Below, piece after piece: positions 1-6,219 of a DNA stretch of 10,445 nucleotides. The stretch is from SCUN01 sp964343975. GTDB taxonomy: Bacteria; Acidobacteriota; Vicinamibacteria; Vicinamibacterales; SCN-69-37. The position numbers and the translations under genes are program-made. The notes beneath the pieces were generated by a model. The model saw nothing but the letters and a program-made list of their open reading frames with translations. It had not been told where the DNA came from and did not search any database. Position 1 is the stretch's first letter; every line of letters starts with the position of its first letter. Location: contig CAYFLU010000111.1 of NCBI GenBank assembly GCA_964343975.1, forward strand, positions 1-10,445, in the 5' to 3' direction.

Positions 1-18
1 GCGGAGGGGCTGCTGTGA
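1..18 (+). CDS. 3' end of an upstream gene (partial)
   Basis: Reading from base 1, the codons give Ala-Glu-Gly-Leu-Leu followed by a TGA at 16-18. This stop overlaps the GTG start of the aspartate kinase gene by four bases (GTGA), the typical junction of translationally coupled genes. The GGAGG at 3-7 would then lie inside the upstream gene and serve the kinase start. Only five codons are visible, so the product cannot be identified. A lysine-pathway gene such as lysA would fit the neighbourhood, but that is a guess. It could also be chance, since a short open frame at a window edge proves little. Confidence 0.4.
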   Translation, partial: AEGLL

Positions 19-1373
19 TCGTCATGAAATTCGGCGGCACGTCCGTGAAGGACCGCGCCGCGATCGAACGGCTCATCGGCATCGTGCAGAAGACGCCGGC
101 GCCGGTGGTGGTGGTGTCGGCGCTGGCCGGCGTCACCGACCGCTTGCTGGGCATCGCGGCCGAAGCGGGCGCGGGCGACATCGAGGCGGCGCGCAAGAAC
201 ATCACGGGCCTGCGCCAGCGCCATCACGGCGTGGCGTCGGTCATTCTCGACGCGGCGCTGCGCCAGCAGACGATCGACGCGCTCGATCGCGACTTCGACG
301 AGCTCGAGCGCGTGATCTCGGCGCTGGCGGTGCTCGGCGATGTGTCGCCGCGCTGGGCGGACGCAATTGCCGCGACGGGTGAACTGGCGAGCAGCAAGAT
401 CGTGGCTGCGGCGCTCACATCGCACGGCACGGGGGCGGCGTGGGTCGATGCGCGCACGGTGGTCGTGACGAGCGCCGACTTCGGTGCAGCCGCGCCGCAC
501 TTCGAGCGCACGAACGCCGCACTGCAGCAGACCGTGGCGCCGCTCGTGGCGCAGGGCCTCGTGCCCGTGATCGGCGGCTTCGTAGGCGCCACCGAGCGCG
601 GCATCACGACCACGCTCGGCCGCGGTGGTTCCGACTTCAGCGGCGCCATCGTCGGCGCCGGCCTGAATGCCGACGAGATCCAGATCTGGACCGACGTCGA
701 CGGCATGCTCACGGCGGATCCGCGCCTGGTCAGCGCGCCGGTCGTCGCGCGGCACCTGTCGTTCGACGAAGCGTCGGAGCTCGCGTACTTCGGCGCCAAA
801 GTGCTGCATCCGGCGACGATTCAGCCCGCGATGGCGAAGAACATCCCGGTGCGCATTCTCAACTCGCAGCGTCCGGGCACGGACGGCACGTTGATCACGG
901 CAAACCGGCCCGCGGGCGGACACACCGTGACGGGCATGGCGTCGAAGACGGGCCTCACCGCCGTGAACATCACGAGCACGCGCATGCTCATGGCCTACGG
1001 TTTCCTCCGTCGCGTGTTCGAAGTGTTCGAGCGCCACAAGACCTCGGTCGACGTCGTCACGACCTCGGAAGTGAGCGTGTCGGTGACGATCGACGATCGC
1101 CGCCGCCTGCCCGACATCATCGAAGCGCTGTCGGAGTTCGCGGAAGTCACGACCGAGAGCGATCTCGCGCTGATTTGTGCGGTCGGCGACGGCATCGCCA
1201 CCGACCGCACGTTCCCGAGCCGGCTGCTGGGCGCGATCGACGGCGTGCCGCTGCGGATGGTGTCGCAGGCCGCGTCGCGCCGGAACGTCACGATCGTGAT
1301 CGGCGCGGACGACTTGTCTGCCGCCCTGAATCGGCTGCACGATACGTTCTTCGCAGACGCAGTGGAGGCGTGA
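15..1373 (+). CDS. lysC: Aspartate kinase, monofunctional, LysC type
   Basis: Catalyses ATP-dependent phosphorylation of L-aspartate to aspartyl-4-phosphate, the first step toward lysine, threonine and methionine; cytosolic. The 452-residue length matches monofunctional aspartokinases (E. coli LysC is 449). Visible motifs are KFGGTS at residues 5-10, GRGGSD at 202-207 and WTDVDG at 225-230 in the amino-acid-kinase domain, then FGAKVLHPAT. Two C-terminal ACT regulatory domains follow (about 313-385 and 386-452), including a VVTTSEVSVSV segment typical of lysine-responsive kinases. Feedback inhibition by lysine is therefore likely but inferred. The GTG at 15 is chosen because MIVMKFGGTSV is the usual family start and GGAGG (3-7) lies seven bases upstream; the ATG at 24 is a weaker alternative. 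The stop overlaps the dapB ATG by one base (TGATG), indicating one operon. No homoserine dehydrogenase fusion is present. Confidence 0.96.
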   Translation: MIVMKFGGTSVKDRAAIERLIGIVQKTPAPVVVVSALAGVTDRLLGIAAEAGAGDIEAARKNITGLRQRHHGVASVILDAALRQQTIDALDRDFDELERVISALAVLGDVSPRWADAIAATGELASSKIVAAALTSHGTGAAWVDARTVVVTSADFGAAAPHFERTNAALQQTVAPLVAQGLVPVIGGFVGATERGITTTLGRGGSDFSGAIVGAGLNADEIQIWTDVDGMLTADPRLVSAPVVARHLSFDEASELAYFGAKVLHPATIQPAMAKNIPVRILNSQRPGTDGTLITANRPAGGHTVTGMASKTGLTAVNITSTRMLMAYGFLRRVFEVFERHKTSVDVVTTSEVSVSVTIDDRRRLPDIIEALSEFAEVTTESDLALICAVGDGIATDRTFPSRLLGAIDGVPLRMVSQAASRRNVTIVIGADDLSAALNRLHDTFFADAVEA

Positions 1374-2044
1374 TGACGCGGATCCTGATCATTGGCCACG
1401 GCCGCATGGGCCGGCTGCTCGAGCAGCACGCCGCCGCCCATCAGTGCGCGGTTGCCGGCATCGTCGATGTCGGCGGCTCGATTGCATCGGCCGCGCCGTT
1501 CGACGTGGCGATTGATTTCTCCGTGGCCGGCGCCGTGGTCGGCAACGCGCAGGCGGTGGCGGAACGCGGCGCCAATCTCGTGATCGGCACGACGGGCTGG
1601 CAGGATCGCGAGGCTGCGGTGCGATCGGTCGCAGAGCACGCGGGAATCGGCGTGCTCGCGTCGGCAAATTTCTCGCTCGGGCTCAACGCGTTTCTGCTCG
1701 TGGCGGCGGAGGCGGCGCGCCGTTTTGGTCCGATTGCGAATTACGGCGCCTGGATTCATGAGGCGCACCACGATCAGAAGAAGGATGCGCCGTCGGGCAC
1801 GGCGCTCGTGCTGAAGCAGGCGGTGACCGACGCCGGGTATCCGCGCACGATCGACGTCTCGAGCACGCGCGCCGGGTCGATTCCCGGCACGCACACGATC
1901 GGCTTCGACGGCCCGAGCGATACCGTGACGCTCACGCACACCGTGCGCGACCGCGCGGTGTTCGCGCACGGCGCACTCGACGCGGCCGTGTGGCTGCAGG
2001 GACGCAAGGGCTGGTTTGGCATGGCAGATGTGTTGAAAGGTTGA
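1373..2044 (+). CDS. dapB: 4-hydroxy-tetrahydrodipicolinate reductase
   Basis: Reduces 4-hydroxy-tetrahydrodipicolinate to tetrahydrodipicolinate with NAD(P)H in the diaminopimelate pathway; cytosolic. The N-terminal Rossmann fold shows GHGRMG at residues 8-13 and IGTTGW at 71-76. The family signature EAHHDQKKDAPSGTA lies at 130-144, where H132/H133 and K136 align with the catalytic His159/His160 and Lys163 region of the E. coli enzyme. A substrate-loop sequence RAGSIPGTHT follows. At 223 residues it is clearly shorter than E. coli DapB (273), mainly through a compact Rossmann half, but both signature regions are intact so it should be functional. The ATG overlaps the lysC stop by one base, and GGAGG at 1363-1367, inside lysC, can serve as its ribosome site. 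It is followed by the palindromic element before dapA. Confidence 0.95.
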   Translation: MTRILIIGHGRMGRLLEQHAAAHQCAVAGIVDVGGSIASAAPFDVAIDFSVAGAVVGNAQAVAERGANLVIGTTGWQDREAAVRSVAEHAGIGVLASANFSLGLNAFLLVAAEAARRFGPIANYGAWIHEAHHDQKKDAPSGTALVLKQAVTDAGYPRTIDVSSTRAGSIPGTHTIGFDGPSDTVTLTHTVRDRAVFAHGALDAAVWLQGRKGWFGMADVLKG

Positions 2045-2052
2045 CGGGTTAT

Positions 2053-2117
2053 TTGGAGCCCGGGACCTTTAGGTCCCGGGTTAAGACCGCCCTGGACCTG
2101 AAGGTCCAAGGCTCCAA
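2053..2117. repeat. Palindromic intergenic element between dapB and dapA
   Basis: This 65-bp stretch has nested symmetry. Its outer 16-bp arms, TTGGAGCCCGGGACCT (2053-2068) and AGGTCCAAGGCTCCAA (2102-2117), are inverted copies matching at 14 of 16 positions. Inside are two alternative perfect hairpins: ten-base arms 2059-2068/2071-2080 around TT, and TGGACCT (2093-2099)/AGGTCCA (2102-2108) around GA. The region can therefore fold as one long stem or as two short hairpins. It is the only sizeable gap within an otherwise overlapping operon. The form suggests a REP- or MITE-like dispersed repeat, but a role in mRNA stability or as an attenuator within the operon is equally possible. No T-tract follows either hairpin, so a standard intrinsic terminator is unlikely. 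Confidence 0.75.
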
Positions 2118-2132
2118 CATTATGGAAGAGAT

Positions 2133-2136
2133 GGAG
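2133..2136 (+). promoter_or_regulatory. Ribosome binding site deciding the dapA start
   Basis: GGAG lies six bases before the ATG at 2143. In-frame ATGs at 2122 and 2131 lack such a site. A start at 2143 gives the normal DapA N-terminus and the usual family length. Confidence 0.6.
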
Positions 2137-2142
2137 ACAGCA

Positions 2143-3036
2143 ATGCGCACGACATGGACCGGAGTTGGCACCGCACTCGTGACGCCGTTCACCGCAAACG
2201 GCGACGTTGATGAATCCGCGTTCCGCCGCCTCGTGCGGCGGCAGGTCGAGGCGGGCATTCACATCCTCGTGCCGTGCGGGACGACGGGCGAGACGCCGAC
2301 GTTGACGTCGGCGGAGAAGCGCCGCCTCGTGGAGATCTGCGTCGAGGAAGGGAAGGGCAAGGCGCGCGTGCTGGCCGGCGCGGGCGGCTACAACACCGCC
2401 GAGGTCATTCACGCGATCGACGCGTACGCCAAGCTCGGCGTTGACGGCATCCTGTCGGTGACGCCGTACTACAACCGGCCGACGCAGGAAGGCCTGTTCC
2501 AGCACTACAAGGCGATTGCCGAGAGCACGTCGCTGCCGATCATTCTTTACAGCGTGCCGGGCCGCACGGGCTGCAACATCGAAGCGGCCACCGTCGTGCG
2601 TCTCTCCGCGATTCCGAACATCGTCGGTGTGAAGGAAGCCTCGGGCAACATCACGCAGATGGCCGAGATCTGCCGCAATGTGCCGGCGGACTTCGTGGTC
2701 TTGTCGGGCGATGACGCGATCACGCTGCCGCTGATGGCGCTTGGCGGCAAGGGCATCATCTCGGTGGCGTCGAACGAAGTGCCGGCCGAGATGGTGCAGA
2801 TGGTCGAGGCGGTGGAACGCGGCGACTGGACGGGCGCGCGGGCGATGCACAACCGGCTGCTGCCGCTCATGCAGGTGAACTTCTGCGAGTCGAGCCCGGG
2901 ACCGGTGAAGTTCGCGATGGCGGAGATGGGGCTGCTCGATGCGCACTACCGGTTGCCGATGGTGCCGGTGTCGGACGCGTCGAAGGCGAAGGTGCGGGCG
3001 GTGTTGTCCGCGCTCGGACCGGTGGGAGCGAAGTAA
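2143..3036 (+). CDS. dapA: 4-hydroxy-tetrahydrodipicolinate synthase
   Basis: Condenses pyruvate with aspartate semialdehyde to 4-hydroxy-tetrahydrodipicolinate, the committed step of the lysine/diaminopimelate branch; a cytosolic TIM-barrel Schiff-base lyase. With the start at 2143 it is 297 residues (E. coli 292). The pyruvate-binding GTTGE is at residues 46-50 and YYNRP starts at 109. Y136 and R141 in YSVPGRTG correspond to E. coli Tyr133 and Arg138. The Schiff-base lysine is K164 in GVKEASG (E. coli Lys161). The reading frame stays open upstream to an ATG at 1990, across the palindromic element. That 51-residue extension overlaps the dapB end and is not family-like, so it is rejected. The next gene starts four bases after the stop. 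Lysine feedback cannot be judged from sequence alone. Confidence 0.96.
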   Translation: MRTTWTGVGTALVTPFTANGDVDESAFRRLVRRQVEAGIHILVPCGTTGETPTLTSAEKRRLVEICVEEGKGKARVLAGAGGYNTAEVIHAIDAYAKLGVDGILSVTPYYNRPTQEGLFQHYKAIAESTSLPIILYSVPGRTGCNIEAATVVRLSAIPNIVGVKEASGNITQMAEICRNVPADFVVLSGDDAITLPLMALGGKGIISVASNEVPAEMVQMVEAVERGDWTGARAMHNRLLPLMQVNFCESSPGPVKFAMAEMGLLDAHYRLPMVPVSDASKAKVRAVLSALGPVGAK

Positions 3037-3039
3037 GCC

Positions 3040-3882
3040 GTGAATTTGCAGCAGACGATTGAGGAGTTGTTCTCGCAGGCCGAACTGGCCGACAAGGCCG
3101 CGGCGCGTGACGCGTTCTTTGCACTGCGTCGAGCGCTGTCGCTCGGCGAGGTGCGGTCGGCCGAGCCGGATCCGTCCGCGCCGGGCGGGTGGCGCGTGAA
3201 CACGTGGGTGAAGCAGGGCATCCTGCTCGGCTTCCGCACGGGCGAGAACGTGGACGTGTCGGCCGATCACGGCAAGATGCCGTTCTACGACAAAGACACG
3301 CTGCCGCTGAAGAAGCCCGGTCTCGACGCGGGCGTGCGCATCGTGCCGGGTGGCTCGAGCGTGCGCGATGGCGCGTACATGGGCCGCGGCGTGATCTGCA
3401 TGCCGCCGATGTACATCAACATCGGCGCGTACGTGGGCGACGGCACCCTCGTCGATTCGCACGCGCTCGTCGGGTCGTGCGCGCAGATCGGCAAGCGCGT
3501 GCACATCAGCGCCGCCGCGCAGATCGGCGGCGTGATCGAGCCGGTCGGCGCGCTGCCGGTGATCGTGGAAGACGACGTCCTGATTGGCGGCAACACGGGC
3601 GTGTACGAAGGCGCCATCATCAAAGAGCGCGCCGTGATCGCGGCAGGCACGGTGCTGACCGGATCGACTCCCGTGTACGACCTCGTGCACGGACGGATCA
3701 TCACGCCCGAAGCGGGGCAGCCGCTCATCGTCCCCGCCGGCGCGGTGGTCGTGCCGGGCGCGCGCGCCGTCACGGTGGGGCAGGGCAAAGACTGGGGCTT
3801 GTCGCTCGCGACGCCCGTGATCGTGAAGTACCGCGACAGCAAGACGGACACGCGCACGGAGCTCGAGCAGTGGATTCGCTAG
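3040..3882 (+). CDS. dapD: Tetrahydrodipicolinate N-succinyltransferase
   Basis: Transfers succinyl from succinyl-CoA to tetrahydrodipicolinate, opening the ring and committing the pathway to the succinylase branch; a cytosolic trimer in known members. The 280-residue protein has the DapD-type helical N-terminal domain (about 1-95), then a left-handed beta-helix of hexapeptide repeats (about 100-240). The VGSCAQIG signature lies at residues 144-151. D139 and E190 align with catalytic Asp141 and Glu189 of the E. coli enzyme (274 residues). The conserved C-terminal region ends with PVIVKYRD. The N-terminal domain argues against the acetyltransferase DapH. The GTG start has GGAG at 3025-3028 inside the dapA end, a rather long spacing that suggests coupling. 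Its last 13 bases overlap the next gene. Confidence 0.94.
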   Translation: MNLQQTIEELFSQAELADKAAARDAFFALRRALSLGEVRSAEPDPSAPGGWRVNTWVKQGILLGFRTGENVDVSADHGKMPFYDKDTLPLKKPGLDAGVRIVPGGSSVRDGAYMGRGVICMPPMYINIGAYVGDGTLVDSHALVGSCAQIGKRVHISAAAQIGGVIEPVGALPVIVEDDVLIGGNTGVYEGAIIKERAVIAAGTVLTGSTPVYDLVHGRIITPEAGQPLIVPAGAVVVPGARAVTVGQGKDWGLSLATPVIVKYRDSKTDTRTELEQWIR

Positions 3883-4877
3883 ACCTCGTCGAGTTCGCGC
3901 GCACGCTGATCGACATCGACTCGACCACGGGCATCGAAGGCGACGTGGCCCGTGTGCTGGCGCGCGCGCTCGAGCAGCTCGGCTATCACGTCACGCTGCA
4001 GCCGCTCGCCGGCGATCGGGTGAATGTGTACGCGCGGATCGACGACCCGGTGGTCGTGTTCTCCACGCACTTCGATTGCGTGCCGCCGTTCTTTCCAAGC
4101 CGCATCGAGAACGGACGCTTGTACGGCCGCGGCTCGTCGGATGCGAAGGGCATCCTCGCGGCGCAGCTCGTGGCCGCCGAACGGATGCGCGCGCGTGGTG
4201 AACGGCGCGTGGGTCTGCTGTTTGTGGCGGGGGAAGAGCGCGGCAGCGACGGCGCCATGGCCGCCAACACGATCGCGCCCGCGTCCGCGAAGTATCTGAT
4301 CAACGGCGAGCCGACCGAGAACCGTCTCGGCGCCGCCACCCGCGGTGTGTATCGCGTGTCGCTCACGGCCCGCGGCCGGGCGGCGCATTCGAGCCGGCCC
4401 GACCTCGGCGAGTCGGCCATCGAGAAGCTGCTCGATGCGCTCCAGGCGCTCCGCACGGCCACCTGGCCGTCGGATCCACTGCTCGGCGAGACCCACTTCA
4501 ACATCGGCCTCATCAATGGCGGCCTCGCCCCGAACGTGATCCCGGATCTGGCAACCGCCGAGCTGCTCTTCCGTTCGGTGGGGCCGGCTGAGGATCTTGC
4601 CGCCGTCATCGATCGCGCCGTGGCCGGCAAGGTCGAGGTGGCGCACGTCCTCACCGTGCCGCCGGTGCGCCTCAAGACCCTGCCCGGCTTCACGACGGAA
4701 GTCTTTTGGTACACCACCGATATTCCGTTCCTCGACCGCTGGGGCACCCCCCTCCTCATCGGCCCAGGCTCGGTCACCGAAGCCCATACGGCCGACGAAA
4801 GCGTGCCCGTGGCCGAACTGGAAGCGGCCGCCGACCTCTACGAGAAGCTCGCGACCGGCCTTCTGCGTTATCCTTAG
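3870..4877 (+). CDS. dapE: M20-family deacylase, probable succinyl-diaminopimelate desuccinylase
   Basis: Probably hydrolyses N-succinyl-LL-diaminopimelate to LL-diaminopimelate and succinate, following DapD. The M20 di-zinc site looks complete: H67 and D69 in STHFDCVPP, bridging D91 in GRGSSDAKG, general base E122 with ligand E123 in GEERGSDG, E147 in NGEPTE and H306 in EAHTADES. A dimerisation (lid) domain with AAHSSRP, H173, sits between the two halves. The GTG start at 3870 overlaps the dapD end by 13 bases and has GGAG at 3858-3861, eight bases upstream. At 335 residues it is shorter than E. coli DapE (375). M20 specificity is hard to read from sequence: acetylornithine or acetyl-lysine deacetylases and general aminoacylases look alike. 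The DapE call rests mainly on operon position next to dapD. Confidence 0.82.
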   Translation: MDSLDLVEFARTLIDIDSTTGIEGDVARVLARALEQLGYHVTLQPLAGDRVNVYARIDDPVVVFSTHFDCVPPFFPSRIENGRLYGRGSSDAKGILAAQLVAAERMRARGERRVGLLFVAGEERGSDGAMAANTIAPASAKYLINGEPTENRLGAATRGVYRVSLTARGRAAHSSRPDLGESAIEKLLDALQALRTATWPSDPLLGETHFNIGLINGGLAPNVIPDLATAELLFRSVGPAEDLAAVIDRAVAGKVEVAHVLTVPPVRLKTLPGFTTEVFWYTTDIPFLDRWGTPLLIGPGSVTEAHTADESVPVAELEAAADLYEKLATGLLRYP

Positions 4878-4883
4878 CCCTTA

Positions 4884-6104
4884 ATGTCCGCTCCGTATTG
4901 GGCCGAACGCACGGCGGAGAACCGCCGCCGCACCTACCCCAAGTACAAAGGTGACACCACCGTCGACGTCGTCGTTATCGGCGCCGGTCTGACCGGATGC
5001 GCGTGCGCGTACACGCTGGCCGCAGCCGGCATGAACGTGCTCGTGTTCGAGGCGAATCGTGTGGCCTCGGGCATGACGGGCGCCGGCCTCGGCATGATCG
5101 TGCCGGAGCCCGATGCGGTGTTCCGCAGCGTGGAGGCCCAGCGCGGCCGCAAGGTGGCGCGACGCGCGTGGGAAGAGACGCAGCGCGCAGCCGACGACTA
5201 CATCGCCACGCTGAAAAAGCTCGACATCCGCTGCGACCTCAAGGCGGCGACGACGTATGTGAACGCGTTCGGATTTGGCGACGCGGATCCGCTCAAGAAG
5301 GAACTCACCGCCCGCAAGGACGTCAAGCTCGAAGGCGCGTGGGTGCCTGCGCCGTCTGCGAAGAACGCGATCTCGACCGAATCCTACGGCGCGCTGCGGC
5401 TGCGCGGCGGGGCCCTCTACGATCCGGTGCGCGCGGCGCTCGGGTTTGCGGCGCTTGCCGAGAAGAAGGGCGCGAAGTTCTTCGAAGAGACCCGCGTGAA
5501 GAAGACGACCTTCACGCGCAAGATCGCGACGGTGTTTCTCGAGAACGGCTCGAAGATCGTCACCAAGGGCGTCGTCGTGGCCACGGGTGAGCCGGGCGCG
5601 CTCTTCCATCAGCTCAAGCGCCATGTGCGCGTGCGCGACGGCCATGTGGTGGTCACGCAGCCGCTCAACGCCGAGATGCGCCGGGAAACGGGTGCGCGCG
5701 ACTACGCGCTCTGCGAGCGCGGCGAGACGCCGCGGTGGCTCCGCTATCTGTCTGAGGACCGCGTCCTCTTCGCCGGCGCCGAGGCCAAGGCGTTGCCCGA
5801 CCGGCAGCGCGACAAGGTGCTCGTGCAGCGCGCGGGCCAGCTCATGTATGAGCTCTCGGTGCACTACCCGACGATCTCGGGCTTGAAGGCGGAATGGGCC
5901 TGGTCGCTGCCGGTGGTGACGACGCTCGACGGCCTGCCGTGGATCGGCTCGCATCGCAACTTCCCGTTCCATTTCTTCTCGCTGGCCCTGGGCTGGCACG
6001 GTGACGCGATCTCCTGGTTCACCGCTCGGGCGGCGGCACGGCACTTCGCCGGCGAGGCTCGGGTTGAAGACGACGCGTTCACGTTTCTGCGGGCGCTCTC
6101 CTAG
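4884..6104 (+). CDS. FAD-dependent oxidoreductase, DAO/OrdL-like
   Basis: A 406-residue flavoprotein of the D-amino-acid-oxidase-like superfamily. It opens with an OrdL-like leader (PYWAERTAENR, then YPKYKGDTTVDVVVIGAG) and has the dinucleotide-binding GxGxxG as GAGLTG at residues 33-38, followed by VLVFEA. The C-terminal FAD/substrate region reads TTLDGLPWIG, then ALGWHGDAISWF, the usual DAO-fold ending. Relatives oxidise secondary or primary amines such as gamma-glutamylputrescine, glycine or sarcosine; the substrate here cannot be named. No signal peptide is seen, so it is probably cytosolic. It starts six bases after the deacylase stop, suggesting co-transcription with the lysine genes, but the gap lacks a Shine-Dalgarno, so independent or weak initiation is possible. 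The fold assignment is firm and the function is open. Confidence 0.85.
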   Translation: MSAPYWAERTAENRRRTYPKYKGDTTVDVVVIGAGLTGCACAYTLAAAGMNVLVFEANRVASGMTGAGLGMIVPEPDAVFRSVEAQRGRKVARRAWEETQRAADDYIATLKKLDIRCDLKAATTYVNAFGFGDADPLKKELTARKDVKLEGAWVPAPSAKNAISTESYGALRLRGGALYDPVRAALGFAALAEKKGAKFFEETRVKKTTFTRKIATVFLENGSKIVTKGVVVATGEPGALFHQLKRHVRVRDGHVVVTQPLNAEMRRETGARDYALCERGETPRWLRYLSEDRVLFAGAEAKALPDRQRDKVLVQRAGQLMYELSVHYPTISGLKAEWAWSLPVVTTLDGLPWIGSHRNFPFHFFSLALGWHGDAISWFTARAAARHFAGEARVEDDAFTFLRALS

Positions 6105-6219
6105 GTCGAACAACTGTCCGGTTTTGTGGGGCATTAACGACAATTAATTCCAAAATCGGGTATCTACGCCCACGGTGGGACCGGTCTAACATGTCGATAC
6201 TCCCCATCCCGGAGGCACG
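6105..6219 (+). promoter_or_regulatory. Upstream region of the DUF1800-DUF1501 unit
   Basis: This 115-bp gap is markedly AT-richer than its surroundings between about 6132 and 6166, as expected for a promoter. A weak candidate is ACGACA (6137-6142) with an 18-base spacer to TATCTA (6161-6166), but neither hexamer is good. A short palindrome CCCACGGTGGG (6169-6179) could be an operator. GGAGG at 6211-6215 lies four bases before the ATG at 6220 and fixes that start. No intrinsic terminator for the upstream gene is visible. Confidence 0.35.

Noticed and set aside
440..1372. In-frame upstream extension of dapB into lysC
   Set aside because: The extension is Arg/His-rich shadow sequence of lysC; the ATG at 1373 gives the normal DapB N-terminus with its GHGRMG motif.
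2059..2080. Rho-independent terminator after dapB
   Set aside because: The stem is strong, but no T-tract follows and the downstream genes continue the same pathway.
1774..3690. Long minus-strand open frame opposite dapA and dapD (638 codons)
   Set aside because: Low-complexity Arg/His/Ala-rich translation, no recognisable domain, fully antisense to well-supported genes; typical of high-GC coding DNA.
3189..3869. In-frame upstream extension of the M20 gene into dapD
   Set aside because: Shadow of dapD; GTG at 3870 with GGAG at the right distance gives the family-like N-terminus.
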